Part shown: one piece after another, positions 34,324-45,614 of the stretch
How positions within the stretch are numbered: the stretch's first letter is position 1
How the letters are laid out: every line of letters begins with the position of its first letter
Source: Tribonema minus
Lineage: Eukaryota; Sar; Xanthophyceae; Tribonematales; Tribonemataceae
NCBI GenBank assembly: GCA_017506865.1
Contig: JAFCMP010000017.1
Span: 434,001 to 498,000, forward strand
Length of the DNA: 64,000 nucleotides
Direction: 5' to 3'
Notes under the pieces: model-generated
Told to the model about the DNA's origin: nothing
Seen by the model: the letters and a program-made list of their open reading frames with translations, nothing else
Databases searched by the model: none
Made by a program: the position numbers and the translations under genes

Positions 34324-35843
34324 AGCGTTGCCGAGCGGCGACGCGACGCATGTAATTAGCGAGTGCGATATGGCCAGGCGCGCAATTGGTCGGGACCGTT
34401 GTGACCAATGAAGAACAGCTGCGGCCTGTTGTGAATGCAGTCGGAAGGCAGCGTATATGCGCAAAAACCTAGCTTCTAAGACTCATCGACTGTATATATT
34501 TATAAGACGCCAAATATGTGCCATGCTGCGCATTACATCTCTGCTCCTGTCGCGGCGCTTCCTAGTATATGGCCGCTCCGCTTTTTGTGTGCAGGCATAA
34601 TGGCACATGGTCAGCAGTGCTCACCCAATGAGATCATAGAGGTACACATAGGTAGGTAGAGCCTTCTGGCATTTCTTGCGCAGCGCTGCATTCTTCCTTG
34701 ACATTTGAGACAACCACTGCTGCGCGTTGCAGCGTCGTTCACGCGACGTAATGCTGCCGGGACCTTTGGCGGCTGTGTGAGCGCTGACGCTGCTGATGGC
34801 TGCTGATGGCTGGTTGATCGCACTTGCTGTTGCTTTGAGTTGACAACCAGTATGCGAAGGTCGTGCTCTGCAGCACGTGTGACCGGAGATGACTTGCAGA
34901 CTGCGCCACCACTCTTATCAGAAGTCATTGTCAGCAAGAGCTTGAAAAATCATCTCAAACATGTCAGTTTTGCCATGTACCATTGGTGTAAAGCACGCGA
35001 TTCATGTGGGCATATCATGTGGGCATCGTTCCCAACATCGATGTTATCCGCAAATACAGGCTGCAGCATGATGTCAGTCTGATCATGGGGGTGCATGACA
35101 ATCGGATTTTCCATTTTATGAAACATCACTTGGACCGGTTTTGGGGTCCAACAGTGGCGTGAGCTTGTGCCGGCTTGTGCCGGCTTGAAAGCACGAAGCG
35201 AAGCGCAGGAGGGTGTTGGCCGTATGCTTGCCTGCGTCTTCTTCTTCCTGATATAATGCTTGTGAACATATCATGCTGCAGGGCACATAGAGCCGACATA
35301 CCTTCATCGGAGATTTGTCAGGGAGACTTTGCGGCGGCGAATTTGCGAAGTACGCAGAGCATGTGGCGTGCTTTCTTGCAACATCATGACGATAGATGGT
35401 GTGCAGCATGACGATGGCGTGCAGCAGCACGCTGCAGTGCCGACACAAGGACCTTTTCGGTAGCTGAGCTCAAACTCTGGCTGAGAGCAGCGCCCTCTGA
35501 CGCTGCGACACAAACCTCTGGTTTGGTTTTGGTGTGATTCTTCATGAAATGGGCTCTCTTCCTGGTTATTGCCTCCCACAAGCACAGCACAGGCTGGCGC
35601 TGCCACAGGCAATCCAGCGCGCCCCCCCGCTGTTCTGCCCAGCGGCACTGCACGCCCCACTCCTGCCGTACGCACTCCGAGCCTGGTCACTCCTGCCACA
35701 TGAAGGCGTAGGGCCTCAGCTGCGCCTCAGAGATAACCACTCAAGGGGAGACAGCGGAAACCGACCACGACGCGAGACGCCCAGAGTAGTGGCGCTGAAC
35801 GTCGCTGCGCGGAGGCTAGCGACACACCTGCAGGCTGCTGCAG
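34324..35843. other. Intergenic region, ABCA to bromodomain gene
   Basis: No convincing coding region. The first ~200 bases presumably hold the ABCA 3' UTR. The part near 35500-35843 is continuous with a likely 5' UTR exon of the next gene, which ends CTGCTGCAG before GTGAGT at 35844. Open frames here show no family resemblance. Confidence 0.5.
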
Positions 35844-35947
35844 GTGAGTTGGCAAGGGCGTGTTGAGCGGGCAAGGTTTAGGCAAGTCTTCTCGGCCTGC
35901 GTCGAAGCGCCCCCTTCTGATTCCATCGCTGCACTCCGTGCTTGCAG
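35844..35947 (+). other. Probable 5' UTR intron of the bromodomain gene
   Basis: GTGAGTTGG at 35844 follows CTGCTGCAG, and CTTGCAG at 35941-35947 precedes the exon holding the likely start codon 35993. The 104-nt length and good sites suggest a spliced leader exon. The upstream open frame would not continue in frame into the protein, so it is treated as untranslated. Confidence 0.5.
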
Positions 35948-35992
35948 GAAGCGCGTCGACTTCGCTCTGCCACAGTCAGCAGCTGGATCACG

Positions 35993-38900
35993 ATGAATCA
36001 TGTCAATCGCATGACCATGGATAGCCAAGGCGCGTACGGCATGGAAAATCTTTGGTCTCAGGGCGACTCGACCCGCTTTCTGGCGTCGTCGCCCCAGGGA
36101 CCTGACACTCAGTTGCAACTGCAGCCTTTTGGTCTGCAAAGCCTCCAGCACGTGCGCCAGCCTCAGTATCCACAGCAACCAATGCAGCAGGCACATCAGC
36201 TGCGGCAGCCTCTAGAGTCCCCAGTGTCAGCAGCAATCATGCCACCGCCACCGCCCCCGAGCCACTCCTCCTCACAGCTGATGGCACAGCAGCAGCCCCA
36301 CCGCTCCCTACCTCCGCCGCAAAGTCATTTAGAACACCAGCATCGCCCACTGCCGCCGCCTCAGCAGGACCTTTCTCCTCCCCCTTCGAAGCGCAAGCGT
36401 GCCCCATCGAAGCCCCAGCCACCATCAGTGCAGCGACCCGCAGTCCCGTCCTTGCTCGGTTCACCTCCACCCTCGATGCAACAACGACCCTTACAGCAGC
36501 GCCGCCAAACTGAGCCTCGGAGCAAGGCGCCAGGGCCCCCGTTGACCTTCGACGGTCGCCGCAAGCTGGCTGGGCTGCTCTGCACCGTGGCCGACAATCC
36601 TCTGGCCCGCGACTTTCTACGGCCCGTTAAGGAGCTGCACCCGGAAATCGCCATCGCCTATGCGCGCGCTGTGCGCCGGCCTATGGACCTGAGCACCGTG
36701 GCGCGCCGCCTGCGCCGCGGCTCCTACCCCGATGCCGGCAAGGTCTACCGCGACATCAGCCGCATCTTCAGGAACTGCGAGCGGGTAAGCTGCACTTCAG
36801 AAGGCGGATTCACTGGCCATTTTTGCTCGGCATGCTCTCCACTTGCCTTATCGCTTGCTCTGTGCTGCGCGCCGCTGCCGCCGCCGCCGACGGCGTGCAG
36901 CAGCGCCGCTGATGCATTTGCGCGCTCCATCATGACGCGCATTCTAGTCGCGCTGAGCAGCTACACTCACTCATGCGCCTGCCGCTGCGCGCCGCTGCTG
37001 CTGCTGCTGCTGCCGCCGCCGCAGTTCAACGTTGACTCGCGCCTCTACATCAACACGGCGCGCCACCTCCAGGCGCTCATCGACGGCCTCTTTGCGGAGA
37101 CGGGCCTCGCGCTCTCCGGCGAAACCGCCGCCGAAACCGCCGCGCGCGCCACCGCCTCGCGCGCGCGCCGCTTCGCCGCCGTCTGGCACGCCGCGCTGCT
37201 GCCGCCGTTCACGGCGCGCGTCGCCGCCGCCATCGCCGCCGCCGTCGCCGGCCGCGGCGCCGCTGACACTGCTGCTGCTGCTGCGGCGAGCGCGGCGCAG
37301 GACGGCGTGACCGTCGGCGCGGCCGTGTTGCACGCGCGCGCGGCGCTGGGCCTGCCGCCGCCGCCGCCGCCGCAGCAGCACGCGCAGGCGGCGGCGGAAG
37401 CGGAGTGGGCGGTTGGCGCCTCGTCGGTTGCGAGGGACGGGGAGGCATGGGGGGACGTCGTTAACGCGCTGGCGCAGCTGACGCCGGAGCTGGCGGAGGC
37501 GGTGGCGCGCGGCACCGAGATCAGCAGCATCTGGGCGCGGCCTTGCGCGCTCGTGTGGGCCAAGCAGGCCAAGAACACGTTCTGGCCCGCCATGATGCTG
37601 GGGCGCGCGGCGCAGGGTGAGTGAGCGCTGCTGCTGGTGGTCAGTAGGGAGGCGCATGGTTGGTTTCTGGTGCACTCTGTCGTATCGATGCAACGTCCGT
37701 CAACTGCTGCTCATGGTCAGTAGGCCTGGAGGTGCACCGGTGATGTGTGTTGCCAGTGGAGACTGTCTTATTGACGTTGCATTCCTCAGCGAGCAGGGAG
37801 CGGTGAACAATCACAGGAATGCTCCTGCAGCCAGCAGTTTTTGCCGCGACGTTATACTGGATGGCACCGTTTGATGCGGCCTGCTTGGCTTGTGTCCCGA
37901 CAGTAATAGTGGCAGTGTTTCACGTGCGACATCGCTGTCCAGTAGCAGCAGCTCTGGTCAGCTATGCACTCTGTGTACCCACGCCCGGTCTTACCGCGCC
38001 GCGCCGCCACCGCTGCCGCGCGCGCAGGCGAGCAGCTCACCCCGATCAACGCGGCGCGCATGCCCGCGGCCATCTTCAACATGCTGGAGCAGCGCGGCCC
38101 CGCGCGCGGCGCGCCGTCGTCCGCGCAGCACGCCGACAGCCACGTCATCGTCGAGTTCCTCGGCACGCACGAGTTTGGCTGGCTGCGCGACGACGCCGCA
38201 AGCGCACGTCCCCTGAGCGACGCCGCCGCCGCGCCGCACCAGAAGGCGCCCAAGAAGAGGGCGTACGAGGCCGCGCTCGGCGAGGCGGTGGCGCTGCTGC
38301 AGCGCGACGCGGCGGCGCTGCGCGGGTACGGCGGCGGCGGCGGCGGCGCGGCGGCGATCGGCCTCGACGCCGGCTTCTTTGCGGAAGCGGGCGGCGAAGG
38401 CGAAACTGCTGTTGTGGCGGCGGGGTCCGATACGGAGCCGTCGAGCGACGAGGACAGCATCAGCGGCGCGGCGGCGCGCGATGCGCCGCTGGGCTGGGAG
38501 GCGTCGACGCCGCGCGCGCCGCCGCAGCACGCGCCCTGGACGGCGGAGGAGTTTGAGGCGAAGCGACGCAAGCTGCTGGCGGCGAGCAGCGGCGGCGGCG
38601 GCGCTGGCGGCGGCGGCAGCGGCGGCGGCGGCGGCAGTAAGAAGAAGGCGCAGGGCGGCGCGGGGCGCGGGAAGGGGCCCGAGGGCAGGGTGCACCTGCC
38701 TAAGCCCACGGGCGGTACTCGCGCGGCGTCGATTGCGGCTGGGGCGCGCGGGCTTCTGACCTACAAGCAGCGCGCCCTAGTGGCCGTCGACTCGTACCTG
38801 TCCAAGTACAAGGGGCAGTTCGGGCTGGGGGAGGCGGCAGCGGCGGCGGCGGCGGCGGCGGCAGCAGCGCCTGCGGCGGCGGGAGCGCAACGCGACACGC

Positions 38901-41109
38901 TGCACGCCGGCGCCGATGCTGCCGGCGGCGCTCGGCGCGGCGCGCTGCGGGAGGAGGACCTCATGCGCTGCGCCGCGGCGGCGGCGGCGCTCGCGGCCGC
39001 GCAGCCGTGCTCGGACGGTGAGACCACGGACAAGGACGACGGCGATGTCAGCGCGCTGGAGACGGAGTGCAGCAGCCGCGAGAAGCGCAAGGCGGCGCTG
39101 CGGCGGCAGCTCGCGCTGCTGGCGGCGGACATCGGCGCGCTCGAAGCCGTCGTCGCGCAGCAGGAGGCGGCGCTCGGGTGCGCCGCCGCGCTGCCGAGCA
39201 TACACGTGTTCGCCGACGCCCTGATCCCCGCGCCGCAGCCGGCGCCGGCGCCAGCAGCGGCGGCGGCGGCAGCGGCACCACCTCAGCCACGTGCCGCTGC
39301 GACAGCGGCGCCGCCGCCGCAGAAACCAGTGCACAGGCCTAAACCGGCCCCTGCAGCAGCGGCCCCCGCAGCGGCAGCGGCGCCGCTGCCGCCAAAGACC
39401 GCGCACAAACTGCAGCCGCTCCCCGCAGCGTCCCCGGCGGCGCCGCTGCCGAAGGCGGCAGCGGCAGCGCCATCGGCAGCGACGGCGGCGCCCGCGCACG
39501 TCGACGTCATCGCGGCGGCGATCGCGGAGGCGGTCGCGGCGGATGACGCAGCGCAGCGCAGCGGGCGCCTGTGGGCGGACCTCGCGCTCGCGGGCACGCT
39601 CGACGGCGGCAACGACGCGCTGCCGGTCTACCGCGGCGTCGTGCGGCTGCGCGGCGGCGGCGGCGGCGGCGGAGGCGCGTACTGCGCGCGCGTCCTCGCC
39701 AACGCGCGCGCATGCGAACTCGGGCGCTTCGGAGCCGCCGCGGATGCCGCGCGCGCGTACGACGACGCAGCGCGCGCGCTTTGGGGAAAGCAGGCAGTGC
39801 TCAACTTTGCGGATCCGCTGCCGCGGGCCGGTGGCGCGAATGCGGCGGTGCCCGCAGCGGCAGCGACGGCGGCGGCGCCGGTGTCTGCGGCGGCGGTGCC
39901 GGCAGCGGCGACGGTGAAGAGGGAGCGGCCTGAGGTGGAGGGTACGGGTCCATATGTGCCGCAGCATGACCACCTGCAGCACCAGCAGGCACTGCCGTAT
40001 GATGTCAACCATCAGCACGCGCAGCAGCAGCAGCAGCTGCTGCTGCACAACCACCACCAGCAGCAGCGGCAGGTGGTGGCGCAGGAGCGGCGGCGCAGCG
40101 GCAGCAGCGAAAGCGCGCACCACGAGCACCTGTACGTGCAGCAGCAGCACCAGCAGGCGCAGCTGACGCTGCAGCAGCAGCACCAGCAAGCGCAGGCGTT
40201 GCTGCAGCAGCAGCAGGCTGTGGCTGCCGCAGCAGCGGCGCAGGCGCCGACCGCCGTCAAGCAGCAGCCCCAACAGCTGCACAGTCTGCAGCACCATATG
40301 CCAGGGGGCATGCCGCAGCAGCAGCACCACTCACACCCTCATTTGGCGCTTCACCACGACCAGCCGGCGCAGCTGCAGATGCACCCGCAGCACTTGCCGC
40401 AGCAGCTGCAGCAGCAGATGCACCACCGCCTTCCGCAGCCAGCGGAGCTGCAGCAGCACCTCCAGCAGCAGCAGCATCACCACCACCACAACCAACAGCA
40501 TGCGCCCCTGCATGCGCAACACCAGCAGCTCCCCGCGCAGCAGCAGCATCAGCAACAGATTGCAGCGGCGGCGTTCTCGCCGCGCCAGCAGCCGCAGCAG
40601 CATGGCTCAGCAGCGTACGCACCGTACCCGCACCTGACACTGCCCCCCCACGCTGCTCCGGGTGCGTACGCGCAGCATTTAGCGGTTCCTCTGTCCCGCC
40701 AGCCCATGTACTATGAAGGCCACGACCCTGCTGCCGCTGTCGCTGCTGCACACGGCGGCTACGCTCGGCCGTCGCCGCCGCAGCAGCAGCGCTCGCTGTC
40801 GCCCCCTGTGGACGATCTGCAGCTGCCGCCGCCGCTGCAGCAGCTGCAGCCGCAGCAGCAGCAGCAGCAGCACCATCGCGCGCAGCAGCCCTGGTGCGAG
40901 TCTGCGTCGCAGCAGCGTCGCAACTCCGGTGAGATGGTCGCCAAGTATGAGCAGCAGCAGCAGCAGCAGCAGCAGCAGGCGTACTACAGTGCCGCGCAGC
41001 AGTATCATGATCAGCAGTATGGGGACTATGCGGCGGCGGCAGCGGCGGCGGCCGGTTTCAGCGGCGCGCCGCCTGGGTACCAGTATCACATTGCTCCACA
41101 GTACTACAC

Positions 41110-41141
<32 letters not shown>

Positions 41142-41164
41142 CGCCAGGGTCCCCGCAGCAGTAG
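35993..41164 (+). CDS. Bromodomain-PWWP-AP2 polyglutamine protein
   Basis: Putative nuclear chromatin reader and DNA-binding regulator. Exons 35993-36784, 37025-37616 and 38028-41164 give about 1,506 residues; start chosen at the ATG giving MNHVNRMTMDSQG (an in-frame alternative is MTMDSQG). Residues 1-180 are Pro/Gln-rich. A bromodomain spans about 185-290: RRPMDLSTVARRL, then FRNCERFN, with the acetyl-lysine-binding Asn just after the first intron. A PWWP-like domain follows (about 434-515): ALVWAKQAKNTFWPAMML and HVIVEFLGTHEFGWL, split by the second intron. A coiled coil lies near SSREKRKAALRRQLALL. An AP2-like domain (about 995-1061) reads VYRGVVRL, LGRFGAAADAARAYDDAARA, VLNFADPL; a Gly run interrupts its first strands. 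The last ~440 residues are mainly Gln/His. I know of no standard family with this order. Confidence 0.85.
36785..37024 (+). other. 240-nt stop-free intron inside the bromodomain
   Basis: GTAAGC donor and GCCGCCGCAG acceptor bound 240 bases, a multiple of three, with no stop in frame. Splicing joins NCER to FNVD, restoring the bromodomain helix and its conserved Asn; retention would insert 80 residues there. I therefore treat it as an intron. Confidence 0.75.
40020..41140 (+). repeat. CAG-rich polyglutamine tracts
   Basis: Many CAG runs encode Gln with interspersed His; the longest pure ones are near 40950-40977 and 41110-41140. Pure CAG runs are prone to length change, so lengths may vary between strains. 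Confidence 0.9.
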
Positions 41165-42517
41165 AGGCTGTTGGTTGTCAAAGGCGAGCGTTGTCTTGAC
41201 GGAGCCTTTGCGAACACCGCGCCTTGTCTTCATTTTGCCATCTTTGTACAGAGCGAGCCGTATGATCCTGGCACAGCGGCGCGTGCTCTCAGCAGACCAC
41301 CTGGCTGCCCACGGCAGAGAGCTACGTGATACACAGTAGTGCAGGTATGCCCCCTTTGCGCGGGAAACGGATGCTCAGTCAAGTCGCCGGGACACCACGG
41401 GTGTCACTCACATTACAGATGGCGACTTGCTGCGGCGGCGGCATGCGATATACATAGACTTGACGTTTTCACAGCTCTGAGGCTTATCTTTGCTGCCGTG
41501 TTGGGTGCGTCGGTGTCGAGCATGTGCAACGCTTTCGTTTGGCTGACCTATTTGCAGCTCTGCTCGTTATGTTTTGTCAGTTTGCCACATGTACGACACC
41601 ACACGTTCGCACTGTGAGGATGCACGCCAACCATGCAATGGGGCAACAGCAATCGATCGGTGCGCCGTGCTGCCTTGCGAGGCAACGACTCTCGGTTTTG
41701 CATGTGTGGCTGCTTGTGCTAAGCCATTTGTGACAAATTGCCTGTCATAATCAGCAGGTATGTACTGTACTGTTCGATGTACTGGATCTTCAACTGTGTA
41801 CTGCAAACCTTGTTTGTTGGGAAAGACATGATCTGACAGACTGGAATTTCTGAAATGTCGAAAGGGCAGATATGTAGCACGATGACTCACACATATTGGT
41901 GCCTCTCTCCAGCTCAAATGCCGCATTCGTCTACAACACAGAGCATTTGGGGTGCTCAGCGCCTTCCAAATTCAAGTTTAGGCACATGTGTTGCAATGAA
42001 ATGTTGAGACCCTGCATACGAATACAGACTCCATGATCAGAAGCAAGGCACCAATCATCGCACCAGCAGCATGAGTCAAGAGAAGCTGCCACTCGTGACC
42101 TTCCGGCTGCAACTCAGTGCATGTATATACAGCATCATGACAGCTCCATACGATGCCAACGTCTGCCGCAGCACCACCAGCGCTCTGCCCTATGACTCAA
42201 GCAAGCAAGTCGTGCATGCCGGAAAGTATGGCGACATTCATGCCAGCAGTGTAGCTGCTTGGTGACACACACTTGTCCGAGCTCAGCTGACAGGCGCTGC
42301 GCCACTGCAGCAACAGCGACATGGCGCTGTGCATACTGCTCGCCCCGCCAACCGTAGCCGCGCCACCTCTGTGCGCAAGTGCCTGCGGCTATGCCCAGAC
42401 AGACCCCTGACAACACCCTGGTGATGACAGCGGCGAGTCTGATGCCGAGATTTGAAGATGATGTGCACAAGCGGCATTACTTCAAGTTGCTCTCAAGTCA
42501 GTGCTCCGAGTTGCCTG
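41165..42517. other. Convergent intergenic region
   Basis: Lies between the 3' ends of the bromodomain gene (+) and IFT80 (-). Lower GC than the exons. No recognised gene, RNA or mobile element. It should hold both 3' UTRs. Confidence 0.55.
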
Positions 42518-45500
42518 CTACTTGTGCTCCCCCCCTCTCGCTTTGGTGCGTTCGTCCTCGAGTTCCTTTTCCTCCTTTGCGGCGATCACGTCCCAGTCCA
42601 CCGTCACCTGCTCCGCATACTGCGTCGTACAAACGTTCACACATGAACACATGTCAATGAAAGTGGGCATGGTGCATACACAAGGGTACATGCGGGCATC
42701 ATGAATGAAAGCGGGCGTTGTACATGCATAGGCGCATATAGCCCTCACTCGTGTGTGGTAACGGAGAAGGCCAGAGCGACCATTGTTGCACATTCGCCTG
42801 CACACTACTTGGCTGTCCAGCCACGGGCAATTGATACGGAGAACAGGCTACGAAATGTGGAAGCTGCACGCACAACTGGTACCAATCAGCAAGTGTAGGC
42901 ACGTAGCTGCAGCAGAGCGCTAGCTGGTAGGCTAACATGGAAAGGATGCCCTTAACGACCGACCAGCGCTTGGCCGCATCAAGGGCAACAAATAGCGGCG
43001 CCATTGATACAGCCTGTACTGTGCTGTTCCCCCTGAGAAGTTGATGTGAGTTCTGCAGGAGATGCGGGGGGGTGGCATTCACGCGACACCCCATAACAAT
43101 AACACTTGCTCATTGAGCACTGGCCAATGCGCCAGCAGCTAGGGCTAGGGGTAGCGGCACCGTGCTCTGAGCGCTGCTCACCTGCAGGAAGCGCGCGTCG
43201 GTTTCCTGCTTCTTAAAGGCCGCCAAGTGGCGCTGCCGGTAGCCCAACACCGTATCGACGTGGCTCCTGTACTGAACGGCTAGCTCCAGTGCCCTGCGGG
43301 TCATTCAGAAGTTTCAACAGATTCAAATTAAAACACGGATGGCGATGGAAGGTGGTACTTCAACTTGAACGGGGCAATGTGTGGACGTGGCTCCTGTATT
43401 GAACAGTCAGCTCCAGTGCCCTGCGGAATATCAAAAGTCCCAGCAAATCTGATTCAGACATGGATGTCGGTGGAAGGTGGCACCATATATGCTACTTCAG
43501 CTTATATGGGGCCATGTATCGACAAGGCTCCTGTACTGAACGGCCAGCTCCAGTGCCCTGCGGGCCATCAAGAAGTTCAACTAATCCAAACTTCAAACAC
43601 GGATGTCGATGACAGGTGGCACCATGTATGCTACTTCAGCTGGAATTGGGCAATGATCAGCAAACAGAGCAGCCACGCGGCGCTGCGACCGATCGCATGT
43701 GGTGTCGGAAGGTATGCATCTGCAGCTGGGGGCGACACGGCAGGCAGCATTGCTAGATACTGTAACCCTAACATTAGGGTTAGGTTTGAGGCTTCCCGAG
43801 GCAGTCTCTGCAGTCCTGATGCTGGTTGGTACGCAAGTGCAACCACAACCGTCTAGAAGTGATCGTCAGTGCTCATCGTGACGCTTGAAGGTGTCACAAC
43901 ATGCATGTAGATTCTGGTAGCCAGCTTGACATGCAGGCTGCGGTGACACGCTTGACATCAACCACCTGGGCTTCTGTGCCTAAGACGTAAAATGATGAAA
44001 AGATAAACGACAACATCCCTCACCAAGTCCGCGCAATGTCTCAATTACTTGTGTCTTCCATTGACAACCATCGGCCCTAACCCTCATGTACCCTTACCCT
44101 AACATCGGGTGCAGCAAAATGCTGGTGTGCTGGACCGCAGGCTTAAAGGTCAGCATCAGCTGCGGCTGGTATTTTATGCGGCATACTTCGTCGAAGCACA
44201 TTAAGCATGGGTATGGGTACATGGCATGGGTATACGTAGGTATGCTCACCTGCTCCAGCGGAAGAGCCTCAAATTGAGTTTGATGGCTCTGTGCACCAGA
44301 GGCGGCGTGGCCTGCAATAGTATCTTCTCAGCCTCCTCCGGGCAGCGCCTGCAGGGCATGGACAGCACGCATGTTTGGGATTCCAATTTATTTTCTGGAT
44401 TGTGTGTTGTTGTGACGCGCGATAGCCCACAGTATGGTAGGTGCCATTGCGCACCATCAGTTGATTTCTTGTCAGGATAACATTACTAGAAGCAGAAGGA
44501 ATGGCAGGCACATACAACAGTTAAGATGAGGGGAGGGGGGGGGGGGGGCTGTCACATACAAGTGTCACATACAGGGGACGCGAGAGCAGCAGTGGCGTGT
44601 TTATCAGAGCCTCTCGGTAGCATGTACCAGGTGCGAGAGACCCTAACCCTAACCCTCACCTAATGCTAAACCCTCATCCAGTGATCCACGCACCTGCTGC
44701 AGGTGTCAGCAGGTGCCGATGCATTAAAGCTGCAGAGCGCAAATGCTGCTGGCTGTCCGCATGCTGCAACCCTAGCCCTCACCCTAATCCTAAACCTACA
44801 ACAGTGGCCTGAGCCTCGCCACGTCAGGCTGTGAACCTCCGCCTGACGGCGAGAACTCTGCTATTATGATTACGACTGACACTGGTAGTACCGTGGGAAT
44901 GCTAAATGTCGCTGTTCCTGCGCCCATATGCACTTAGCCTGTGAGGGCGCAAACCCTAGGTGCAAGCGCCGATGCAAACCCTTCTGACCGAGATGAAAGC
45001 GCTGCCGCAAGATGTAACAAAAAGTGTCGAAGCAAACCCTAGCTCTAGTTGCAAGCCATACATACATACCTGCAAAGTGCCAGCTCAGCACTCCGGCCCT
45101 CCTCGCTGGGCACAGCTCTGCGCGAGCAAAGAAAAAGTGCAACAGCGCTCAGTATCAGCACGCGCTGGGTGTTGAGCCAAGCCGTAGTTGGGGTCAAGGG
45201 CTGAGTATAGCATGGAGACGCTTTACACCTGGCTGCAAGGGTGGCCACTGCGGTGCGTACAGGAGCTGCAGTGAAGTTGTCAAGGTGAAGCTGTACGGGT
45301 GGCATGGCTGGCAGCAAATCAACAAATCCCTGGCAACCAATTCTTTGAAGACAAAAGGAATCTGCCCAACGTCAAAACAAGTTTCATGATGAGCACCATC
45401 CTGATTCAAGACGTATGCCGCAGTTGAGTTTCTTTCACAAAGCGCAGCTTTCTGCTGTGCATGACAGGAACGGTTCTGTATGCTTTAAGCTCTCATGCAG

Positions 45501-45614
45501 TACATCAGCGGTACACAGCAGTCCACGAGACAGTTCACCGCGCACACCTGATGGTCAGAATGTACTCCAGCTTGTCGACGGCCTTGATCGCGGCCAGCGC
45601 TTCCTCCGCCACAT
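42518..45614 (-). CDS. IFT80: IFT80 exons 9-13: C-terminal helical region
   Basis: Exons 45614-45548, 45117-45070, 44348-44250, 43293-43182 and 42619-42518, several only 48-112 nt. They give [74 protein letters not shown] and [20 protein letters not shown] before TAG. This matches the alpha-solenoid tail of IFT80. The 48-nt exon was located by phase and by its match to the family. Confidence 0.92.

Noticed and set aside
35534-35866. Open frame upstream of the bromodomain gene
   Set aside because: No recognisable domain, and splicing at 35844 would put it out of frame with the main protein; treated as 5' UTR.
37991-40330. Long antisense open frames over the bromodomain gene
   Set aside because: GC-rich codon shadows of the plus-strand exon; Arg/Ala/Pro/Leu-rich with no conserved motif.
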